Positions 1-4,916 of a stretch of DNA of 5,958 bases are shown here, piece after piece. This stretch comes from CAZGYE01 sp964530165 (lineage in GTDB: Bacteria > Planctomycetota > Planctomycetia > Planctomycetales > Planctomycetaceae). The position numbers and the translations under genes are program-made. Below the pieces are notes generated by a model. It was not told where the DNA came from, ran no database searches, and was given only the letters and a program-made list of their open reading frames with translations. The stretch spans positions 1-5,958 of the forward strand of contig CAZGYE010000331.1 of assembly GCA_964530165.1 (NCBI GenBank), read 5' to 3'. Positions within the stretch are counted from its first letter, which is position 1, and each line of letters starts with the position of its first letter.

Positions 1-84
1 GGCAAACGCGAACCGTTCGTCGTCTTGGATTGGAATGGACGATGCGGCCACGCGGTCGTCCTCGAAAGAAGCAACCAGGAATGA
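1..84 (+). CDS. 3' end of an unidentified protein gene (partial)
   Basis: Frame 1 is open from the window edge to a TGA at 82-84 and gives 27 residues ending 'VVLERSNQE'. The segment reads like the end of a folded protein (hydrophobic 'PFVVLDWNG' followed by 'GHAVVLE'), and about two thirds of its third codon positions are G or C. The other two + frames are also open here but give basic or Ser-rich low-quality sequence, so frame 1 is the best guess. No family can be recognised from so short a piece, and the start lies outside the window. It could be non-coding. Confidence 0.35.
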   Translation, partial: GKREPFVVLDWNGRCGHAVVLERSNQE

Positions 85-520
85 GGAGCACGAAAAGAGC
101 TGCGTCCCCTTTTCTTTCTGGTCGGAACACACTGTTGACCGCTGAAGAGTGCAACGTCAAATCTCACAAACGCAGCCGCGTCCTTGGTGACTTGGCGGTG
201 AATGACCCTGGCTAATGGGCGCTGACAACTGGTCCAGTAGCCATCATTACACTGCAAGGGTCGCTGCGTGTCAAGCCTGAGCAGGAATGCTCCGCGTGCT
301 ATTCGCCTTGCATTGGCGGCACGGCGGTGGCAGGCGGCGAACCATTTCGCACCAACAATTTTGTGGGCGGGGGGCGTCAGCCCCCTGATGAACACGAAAA
401 ACCTTTGAACGACTTATCGGGGGGCTGACGTCTCCCGCTCGCCGGTATATCAAGATCTGTCCGAGAATTGAGCACGGTGATTTAGGCGTTTGCTCGCCGG
501 TCTCGTTCGGACGCGGTTCG
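85..520. other. Intergenic region without a recognisable gene
   Basis: This stretch of more than 400 bases lies between the probable gene end at 84 and the stop codon of the - strand aldolase. Short open frames cross it (for example 30-215 on +), but their translations are Arg/Lys/Ser-rich and have no start signals or family resemblance. The only clear structure is the long inverted repeat at 367-438. I see no tRNA, rRNA or promoter that I can defend. Confidence 0.6.
367..438. repeat. Long inverted repeat with nested G/C hairpins (REPIN-like)
   Basis: Two 23-base arms (367-389 and 416-438) are reverse complements at 20 of 23 positions, separated by 26 bases. Each arm is itself a hairpin. The left arm pairs GGGGGC (370-375) with GCCCCC (380-385) across a 4-base loop. 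The right arm pairs 419-425 with 430-436 using two G-T wobbles across the loop TGAC. Two inverted copies of a short palindrome is the architecture of REPIN elements, though membership is inferred. It lies 83 bases past the aldolase stop codon, where it could cap or end that transcript; neither strand has a convincing T-tract after the hairpin. Confidence 0.6.
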
Positions 521-1621
521 TTATTGCAGCTTCCCGCGTCCCTGGATCGGCCAGACGACCTCCAGACGGTTGTTGCGGAAGCCGTAGAAGTTGTCGTGCA
601 GCACCGTGGTGAAGTCGGCATAGCCGACGATCAGCTCCAGCTTGTCGCCGATTTTGAGGTCCTGCGAGTCTCCGCCGAGCTTCAGTTCGCAGTGTTCGGC
701 GCTGAGGCGGACGGTTTCGGCGTCGCAATAGTCCTTGACCACCGGCAGATGGGCGTCGGGGTTGACCGTCTTGCGGCCGCTGTCGAGGATGGCCCGCTCT
801 TTGGTGGGACGACTCACAACGGTCGCCAGCACCGTGAGCGCATACTCCAGCCCTTTCACCTGGCACTGGTTCTGGTACATCGGATCGGCAAAGATGCCGC
901 CGCCGGCCTGCAGTTCGGTGACACCGGGACAGTCAGATGTGATCTGATAGGAACCCGTCCCTCCGGCGCTGACGATGTCACAACCGATGCCTGCGTCGAG
1001 GATCGCGTCGCGGCAACCGATCAAGACGCTCATGGCCTCGTTGATCCGCCGCCGTTTTTCGTCCAAGTCTTCCACGCGCAGCAGATGCCCTTCGTACCCC
1101 ATGATGCCGGCCAGACGGACGCCCTCCAAGCGGTCGATGGCCTGGGCCAGTTTCAGTGTGTCTCGGCCGGGAGTAACGCCCACACGGTCCATCCCGACGT
1201 TCACCTCGATCAACATCCGGCAGGTCACTCCGTGCTCTCCGCACAGCGCGGCCAGCGGCTCGACTTGTGCGAAGTGATCGCAGGCGATGATTGGATCGGC
1301 ACAGCGGCACAGCGAGACGATCCGTTCGAGCTTCGCCCGGCCGGCGATCATGTTGGCCACAAGAATGTCGCGGATGCCGGCCGCCGCCATCACCTCGGCT
1401 TCGGAAACCTTGGCGCAGGTCACGCCGATGGCGCCGACTTCCATTTGCTTCAGCGCGATGGCCGGCGTCTTGTGGCATTTCTGATGCGGCCGCCACTGTT
1501 TGCCGCGCTCGTGCATGAAGTCAGCCATCTTCTGCATGTTCGACTCCATCACGTCCAGGTCGATGCAGAGGATGGGCGTATCGAGGTCGAATTTGTCGGC
1601 TCCGATTGACGATTGCGTCAC
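521..1621 (-). CDS. PLP-dependent D-threonine aldolase / DSD1-family enzyme
   Basis: The 366-residue protein belongs to the fold-type III (alanine racemase-like) PLP family that includes D-threonine aldolase, 3-hydroxy-D-aspartate aldolase and eukaryotic D-serine dehydratase. These are cytosolic enzymes that cleave or dehydrate beta-hydroxy-D-amino acids. Visible motifs are 'DTPILCIDLD' at 14-23, 'RPHQKCHKTP' at 44-53 with Lys48 as the expected Schiff-base lysine, 'AKVSEAEVM' at 70-78, 'AGGTGS' at 219-224 (phosphate binding), 'ELQAGGG' at 236-242 and 'LHD' at 341-343. Length is normal for the family. The start is GTG (1619-1621), supported by AGAGGA at 1631-1636, 9 bases upstream. The family's metal-binding His-x-(Asp/Cys) pair reads Tyr334-Ala-Asp336, so the His ligand is missing and the exact substrate and metal need are uncertain. 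It appears monocistronic and is divergent from the Cys-rich protein gene. Confidence 0.9.
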   Translation of the reverse strand: MTQSSIGADKFDLDTPILCIDLDVMESNMQKMADFMHERGKQWRPHQKCHKTPAIALKQMEVGAIGVTCAKVSEAEVMAAAGIRDILVANMIAGRAKLERIVSLCRCADPIIACDHFAQVEPLAALCGEHGVTCRMLIEVNVGMDRVGVTPGRDTLKLAQAIDRLEGVRLAGIMGYEGHLLRVEDLDEKRRRINEAMSVLIGCRDAILDAGIGCDIVSAGGTGSYQITSDCPGVTELQAGGGIFADPMYQNQCQVKGLEYALTVLATVVSRPTKERAILDSGRKTVNPDAHLPVVKDYCDAETVRLSAEHCELKLGGDSQDLKIGDKLELIVGYADFTTVLHDNFYGFRNNRLEVVWPIQGRGKLQ

Positions 1622-1630
1622 GGGCGGGCG

Positions 1631-1636
1631 TCCTCT
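1631..1636 (-). promoter_or_regulatory. Ribosome-binding site deciding a GTG start
   Basis: Read on the - strand this is AGAGGA, 9 bases before the GTG at 1621-1619. It supports GTG as the real start of the aldolase-family gene. Confidence 0.65.
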
Positions 1637-1649
1637 GGTGGAAGTTTGC

Positions 1650-1725
1650 GTAGGTCAGGCTCTCGCCTGACGCCGACTGTGCGCGATACAACGGCCAGCA
1701 AATGTCAGGCGGGAGCCTGACCTAC
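1650..1725. repeat. Inverted pair of palindromes (REPIN-like) in the aldolase leader
   Basis: Arms 1650-1671 and 1704-1725 are reverse complements at 21 of 22 positions, with a 32-base spacer; the one mismatch is a T facing a G. Each arm contains a perfect 7-base hairpin with a 4-base loop: GTCAGGC-TCTC-GCCTGAC on the left and GTCAGGC-GGGA-GCCTGAC on the right. The element can fold either as two small hairpins or as one long stem. It ends 28 bases before the GTG start of the - strand gene, upstream of its ribosome-binding site. This matches REPIN architecture; the family assignment is inferred, and no RAYT transposase lies in the window. Confidence 0.75.
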
Positions 1726-2005
1726 ACAGCTTGCGTCTTGCTGCTGGTATCCCATCATTCGACGTAGCGATTGCCGGGAACGGTCATTTTGTCAGCCCGG
1801 CAGAGGCAATGCAACTGATGCGACGCTTTTCCCGCCGTTCGGGTCAAAACGAATAAATTGATCGTTTAAGATAACGCGACCTGAGCGATTTTGCCGATAA
1901 GTCAAGTGCTGGTCGGTGCCGATTCGCTCGGCGCGCGATTGATGGTGCGTCTGGAAAATGGAGGATACGCCGGCTGTGTCGCGGCGTGTCGCTGGCAGGA
2001 CCGAG

Positions 2006-2011
2006 AAGGAG
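2006..2011 (+). promoter_or_regulatory. Ribosome-binding site of the Cys-rich protein gene
   Basis: AAGGAG lies 5 bases before the ATG at 2017 and 8 bases before the next ATG at 2020. The second has slightly better spacing; the two starts differ by one Met. Confidence 0.7.
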
Positions 2012-2016
2012 TTTGA

Positions 2017-2844
2017 ATGATGTCGCGTCTGATTTGGGGCGGTTTGATCTTAGCCGTGGTGGAGGTGATGTCACCGGGTATGACCGAAGCCGGCCTGTTT
2101 CGATGCCTCTTCGGTCACAATTACTGTACATCGTATCACTTATGTGGCGACTGCTGTCGCGTGAGGGGATACTGCCAAGTCTGCCGGCAACCACCGACTC
2201 TCTGCACCTGCACGACGTTCAAACCGATCGTCGAAACGCACTACGTGAAGCAGCGGTGCGTGAGCTATCGTGACGTTTGCGAGACCCACCACCGTCAAGA
2301 GACTTGTGTTTCGAAGGTTCCGGTCACGACGTACCAGGACGTCACCGTCGACGCGGGCTGCTATCAGCGGGTCTGGGTTCCGAAGTTCGTGACCAAGAAG
2401 GTCCCACGCACCGTTTACCAGGATCGCGTCAGCACCCGCATGGTGCCTTACCAAGTGAGACGCCGCGTGCCGCAGGTCTCGACGCGCTGGATACCACAAC
2501 GGACGATCCGCTACGTCCCGCAGCAAACAGGTATGATGGTCCATCCCGGTTGCACGGGGTGCGCGACGCCCGCTCACGTTGCACCACCGGCCACGGTTCC
2601 GAAGGCGCCGCCGGCGAGCACACCGACCCCGGCTGAAGGAAAGGCTCAATCGATGCTCGTTCCCAACCCGACTCCCGATCCGCAATTCGCGCAGAAACGC
2701 TCCGGAAATTCCTACAACGAGTGGATGCCTATCGAACCGGTGCACCCTCACCGCCAACCCGTTTTCTCGTCGAGTAGAAAATCGGGTCGATTCGTGCCGG
2801 CTCCCTCGGCTGCCGCGGTCTGGCGCTCACGCCGAGGATTGTAG
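2017..2844 (+). CDS. Secreted cysteine-rich Val-Pro-Tyr repeat protein (planctomycete YTV-like)
   Basis: This 275-residue protein starts with a signal peptide: a short basic start, a hydrophobic core at about 5-18 and a likely cleavage after Ala25 ('MTEA|GLF'). The mature N-terminal part (26-97) is packed with cysteines: residues 30, 37, 43, 46, 47, 53, 56, 63, 65, 81, 88 and 97, followed by 115, 179 and 182, 15 in all. Residues about 70-170 form imperfect beta-like repeats rich in V-P, Y-Q and Arg. 'KVP-x-T-x-YQD' occurs at 100-108 and again at 128-136, followed by 'VPYQV', 'VPQVSTRWIP' and 'IRYVP'. The C-terminal third is Pro/Ser/Ala-rich and probably disordered. Similar Cys-rich 'YTV' repeat proteins are common in planctomycetes and have been linked to their cell envelope, so a disulfide-cross-linked envelope protein is my inference; no enzyme motif is visible. 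A strong terminator follows at 2949. Confidence 0.8.
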   Translation: MMSRLIWGGLILAVVEVMSPGMTEAGLFRCLFGHNYCTSYHLCGDCCRVRGYCQVCRQPPTLCTCTTFKPIVETHYVKQRCVSYRDVCETHHRQETCVSKVPVTTYQDVTVDAGCYQRVWVPKFVTKKVPRTVYQDRVSTRMVPYQVRRRVPQVSTRWIPQRTIRYVPQQTGMMVHPGCTGCATPAHVAPPATVPKAPPASTPTPAEGKAQSMLVPNPTPDPQFAQKRSGNSYNEWMPIEPVHPHRQPVFSSSRKSGRFVPAPSAAAVWRSRRGL

Positions 2845-2948
2845 CGGCCGTCGCATCTGTTGGACAACCTTCCTGAGAAAATTGATATTCCAAGTCTTGG
2901 AGAAATCGGAGTTCCGATCTGGAACGACGTCTCCTGGGACGCGACGCG

Positions 2949-2986
2949 AAACCACGGCCGGTCCGACCGGCCGTGGTTTTCTCCTT
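2949..2986 (+). terminator. Strong intrinsic terminator, probably bidirectional
   Basis: A perfect 14-base stem (2949-2962 with 2966-2979) encloses the 3-base loop CCG and is followed on the + strand by TTTTCTCCTT. It sits about 100 bases after the stop of the Cys-rich protein gene. On the - strand the same hairpin lies about 32 bases past the creatininase stop and ends in only three T residues. It therefore probably ends both convergent transcripts, more strongly in the + direction. Confidence 0.85.
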
Positions 2987-3010
2987 AGCAAAGCAGTCGG
3001 CGGTCAGTCG

Positions 3011-3733
3011 CTACGGTTGAAAGGGCGGGATCTCGACGACGTTGGTGCCTTCGATCATGCCGGTCACGTGTTTTGTGAGCCCCTTGACGATGGCCTCAAT
3101 CATCACGGCGCCGGCTCCGGCGGTGGCAAGCAGCGCTTCTTTATCTTCCTGGTCCTGCATGGCGTCGTGACGCACGTTTTCCGGAAACGCACACAAGGCG
3201 AAGGCCGTCTCGAATTCCTGCGCGTGACCCGGACAACGCCCGGTCTTGAGATTGGCCTCGGCAACCTCCTGCGGCAGAAAGTCCCAGTAGGAGTAACATT
3301 GCAGGTTGATCTCCAGCCGCTGCAGGAACTGGCCCCAGACGCCCTCACAGGGCGCGACGTTGCCGCCATGCCCGTTGAGCACCAAGATGTTCTGAAAGCC
3401 TGCATGGTGCATGCTGCGAATCGTGTCGAACAACACTCCCAGCCAACTGCCGGGCAGCGCAGACAAGGTCCCGATATGCCGCATGTGATGCTCGCTAATG
3501 CCGATGTTCATCGCGGGCGCGACGATCACATGGGGGTGACACCGCCGGGCGACTTGGATGGCCACGTGCATCACGCTTCGCCAGTCGTGCTCGATGGCCA
3601 GGTGTTCCAAATGTTGCTCGGTCGCGGCCACCGGAATGATGCACGCCTTCAGCTCACCCGACTGCATCCGCTGCCGAAACTCTCGTCGCGTGTGCTTGGT
3701 GAGCAGGACTTGCCCCTCGTCGATGTTGGACAC
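3011..3733 (-). CDS. Creatininase-family metal-dependent amidohydrolase
   Basis: This 240-residue protein belongs to the creatininase / creatinine amidohydrolase family (relatives: creatininase, ArfB, MftE), which are usually cytosolic two-metal enzymes that hydrolyse amide bonds. Numbered from the chosen start, the ligand motifs are 'TEQHLEHL' at 38-45 (Glu39, His41), Asp50 in 'IEHDW', 'NGHGGN' at 120-125 (His122) and 'GHAQEFET' at 169-176 (Glu173). All expected ligands are present, so it is probably active; the substrate cannot be told from sequence, and true creatininase activity should not be assumed. The frame stays open up to an ATG at 3814. I chose GTG at 3731-3733 because GGAG (3742-3745) lies 8 bases before it and because the upstream 27 codons run through the inverted repeat at 3751-3830. 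The start gives a normal family length. The stop is TAG at 3011-3013, convergent with the Cys-rich gene across a shared terminator. Confidence 0.88.
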   Translation of the reverse strand: MSNIDEGQVLLTKHTRREFRQRMQSGELKACIIPVAATEQHLEHLAIEHDWRSVMHVAIQVARRCHPHVIVAPAMNIGISEHHMRHIGTLSALPGSWLGVLFDTIRSMHHAGFQNILVLNGHGGNVAPCEGVWGQFLQRLEINLQCYSYWDFLPQEVAEANLKTGRCPGHAQEFETAFALCAFPENVRHDAMQDQEDKEALLATAGAGAVMIEAIVKGLTKHVTGMIEGTNVVEIPPFQP

Positions 3734-3741
3734 GGTGTTGT

Positions 3742-3745
3742 CTCC
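3742..3745 (-). promoter_or_regulatory. Ribosome-binding site deciding an internal GTG start
   Basis: On the - strand this reads GGAG, 8 bases before the GTG at 3733-3731. It argues for the shorter creatininase protein over the ATG at 3814, whose extra codons lie in repeat DNA. Confidence 0.6.
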
Positions 3746-3750
3746 ATAGA

Positions 3751-3830
3751 GATTGACGATGGAAGAGTGACGATTGACACACGCCATCCAGACACGTCGA
3801 TTATCAATCGTCACTCTTCAATGGTCAATC
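3751..3830. repeat. Long inverted repeat in the creatininase leader
   Basis: Arms 3751-3777 and 3804-3830 (27 bases each) are reverse complements at 25 of 27 positions, with a 26-base spacer. The arms share the core GAAGAGTGACGATTGA and are built on a recurring GATTGAC/GTCAATC word. The element ends 17 bases before the GTG start of the - strand creatininase gene. The arm sequence is unrelated to the inverted repeats at 367-438 and 1650-1725, but the size (80 bases) and layout are similar. It is probably a dispersed intergenic repeat; it may also fold in the leader RNA. Confidence 0.7.
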
Positions 3831-3936
3831 CTCAGTGGTCTAGGATTCCCGCCCGCCCGCCGTTGAACTCTCGAAGCTTTCCCGCGGCAACTTGTCGGCA
3901 TCCACAACCTGCGGTTATTCTATGCGAACCTCGAAA

Positions 3937-3962
3937 GGCGACGGAGCGTCTGCTCCGTTGCC
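3937..3962 (+). repeat. Leader hairpin upstream of nuoJK
   Basis: An 11-base stem (3937-3947 with 3952-3962) encloses the loop GTCT. The inner seven pairs, ACGGAGC with GCTCCGT, are perfect, and the outer part contains one G-T wobble. There is no T-tract after it, so it is not a typical terminator for either strand. It ends 27 bases before the nuoJK ATG and 12 bases before the AGGA at 3975-3978, so it could affect transcript stability or translation. Its form (a 7-base core stem with a 4-base loop) resembles the single palindromes in the repeat at 1650-1725. Confidence 0.6.
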
Positions 3963-3989
3963 GGATTCCCCTCCAGGACTCGAAGCGGC

Positions 3990-4916
3990 ATGGACCCGAA
4001 CAGCCTTTCGCTGATGCTGATTCCCATCCTCGGCATCGGTGCGCTGGGCGTCTACCTGTTGCTCGCACCGGGCGACGGCGGCTCCGGCAAACTCGAGCGG
4101 TGGATCGGTGCGGCGTTGACGAGCCTGTCGCTGGTCACGCTCTCGCTGGCGGTCGGCAGGCCTGTCCAGTGGTGGCCGGAATCCATCTTGGAATCCGGTG
4201 TGCTCTGGGCATTGTTTACCCTTCTGGCGTGTTCGAGCATTGTCTCTGCAGTGTTCACCATCACGTGCCGGCCGCCCACGCATGCCGTGTTGTGGTTCGC
4301 GCTGCTGATTCTCTCGAATGCCGGGCTGTATGTGTTCCTGGGGGCGCCGTTTCTGGGCGTCGTGACGATCTTGGTTTACGCGGGAGTGATCGCCGTTGCC
4401 TATCTGTTTCTGTCACGACGGGCCGAGCGGCAATTGGCGGAGCCAACCGAACGCATCGGCCGTGAACCGTTGCTGGCCTGCGTTACGGGAGTCTTATTCT
4501 CCATCGCGCTGGTTGGCACGCTGCATTTCGCATTCGTTGCCGAAGCCAAACACACCGTCGCCGCCGAGGAGAAACGTGACATCGGGAGCCTGCGACGCTC
4601 TGCGATGCCCAGACAATCCCACGAACAAACGGCGGTTGCCCCTGACTATCATCTGCTGAACAACTCTCTGATTGGGGGGGCCCTCTTGTTTGCGTTGGGC
4701 ACGATTGGATTTCTCACGCAGCGGAATCTGGTCGTCATGATTCTCGCTGCCGGCATGATGCTGCAAGGAGTCACGCTGACGCTGACCGCGTTCGGTATGT
4801 TTCACGGGAATTGGTCGGGACAGGTTTTCGCGTTCTTCGCGCTGGCGGTCACCGCCGTCGAAGGCGCCTTGGCACTGGTCCTGATCGCAGCAGTCGTCCG
4901 CGAGGCGTCCCCATGA
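3990..4916 (+). CDS. nuoJK: NuoJ-NuoK fusion, NADH:quinone oxidoreductase membrane arm
   Basis: One open frame encodes 308 residues joining two complex I membrane subunits that are normally separate. Residues about 70-183 match NuoJ: 'RPPTHAVLW' at 94-102 and the third-helix motif 'ILVYAGVIAVAYLFL' at 127-141. Residues about 219-308 match all of NuoK: 'LLFALGTIGFLTQRNLVVM' at 232-250, 'MMLQGV' at 256-261 and 'AVTAVEGALALVL' at 286-298. Two extra helices (about 8-27 and 36-56) precede the NuoJ core. After NuoJ helix 4 (160-183) comes a charged linker (184-218) where NuoJ helix 5 would be. In NuoK, the Glu equivalent to E. coli Glu36 is Gly255 (GGC, 4752-4754), while the Glu72 equivalent is kept (Glu291). 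The ATG has AGGA (3975-3978) 11 bases upstream. Met206 could start a separate 103-residue NuoK, but its ribosome-binding site is poor. The gene overlaps nuoL by ATGA, implying coupled translation. Confidence 0.85.
   Translation: MDPNSLSLMLIPILGIGALGVYLLLAPGDGGSGKLERWIGAALTSLSLVTLSLAVGRPVQWWPESILESGVLWALFTLLACSSIVSAVFTITCRPPTHAVLWFALLILSNAGLYVFLGAPFLGVVTILVYAGVIAVAYLFLSRRAERQLAEPTERIGREPLLACVTGVLFSIALVGTLHFAFVAEAKHTVAAEEKRDIGSLRRSAMPRQSHEQTAVAPDYHLLNNSLIGGALLFALGTIGFLTQRNLVVMILAAGMMLQGVTLTLTAFGMFHGNWSGQVFAFFALAVTAVEGALALVLIAAVVREASP
4902..4905 (+). promoter_or_regulatory. Ribosome-binding site of nuoL inside the end of nuoJK
   Basis: GAGG lies 7 bases before the ATG at 4913, within the last codons of nuoJK. 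With the ATGA overlap it fixes the nuoL start and suggests translational coupling. Confidence 0.55.

Larger units (their letters stand above)
1622..2016. other. Divergent intergenic region between aldolase and Cys-rich protein genes
   Basis: Both flanking genes are transcribed outward from this 395-base region, so promoters for both should lie in it. No promoter can be called with confidence. The A+T-richest part is about 1848-1875, and TAAGAT at 1867-1872 is only a weak -10 match with no good -35. It contains the inverted repeat at 1650-1725, a weak 6-base inverted repeat (GCCGGG 1773-1778 with CCCGGC 1796-1801), and a possible 24-codon leader frame at 1942-2016 that ends directly against the ATG at 2017. 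Confidence 0.6.

Noticed and set aside
30..215. 61-codon + strand frame near the window start
   Set aside because: The product is Arg/Lys-rich, has no recognisable start signal and overlaps a better frame ending at 84; most likely chance.
524..1609. Long + strand open frame (361 codons) opposite the aldolase gene
   Set aside because: Its translation is His/Asp/Val-rich antisense sequence with no family motif, whereas the - strand frame contains the full set of PLP-enzyme motifs. It is a shadow caused by GC-rich codon use.
1773..1801. 6-base inverted repeat GCCGGG/CCCGGC as an operator or terminator
   Set aside because: The stem is short with a 17-base spacer and no T-tract; this is easily expected by chance at this GC content.
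3734..3814. N-terminal extension of the creatininase-family protein from an upstream ATG
   Set aside because: The extra 27 codons are encoded by the inverted repeat, and a GGAG site is well placed for the GTG at 3733.
3922..4014. 30-codon + strand frame overlapping the nuoJK start
   Set aside because: It has no ribosome-binding site, ends 24 bases inside nuoJK in another frame and includes the leader hairpin; considered as a leader peptide but not supported.
2579..4465. Very long + strand open frame (628 codons)
   Set aside because: It crosses the Cys-rich gene, the terminator, the antisense of the creatininase gene and the start of nuoJK in the wrong frame. The translation has no coherent domain.
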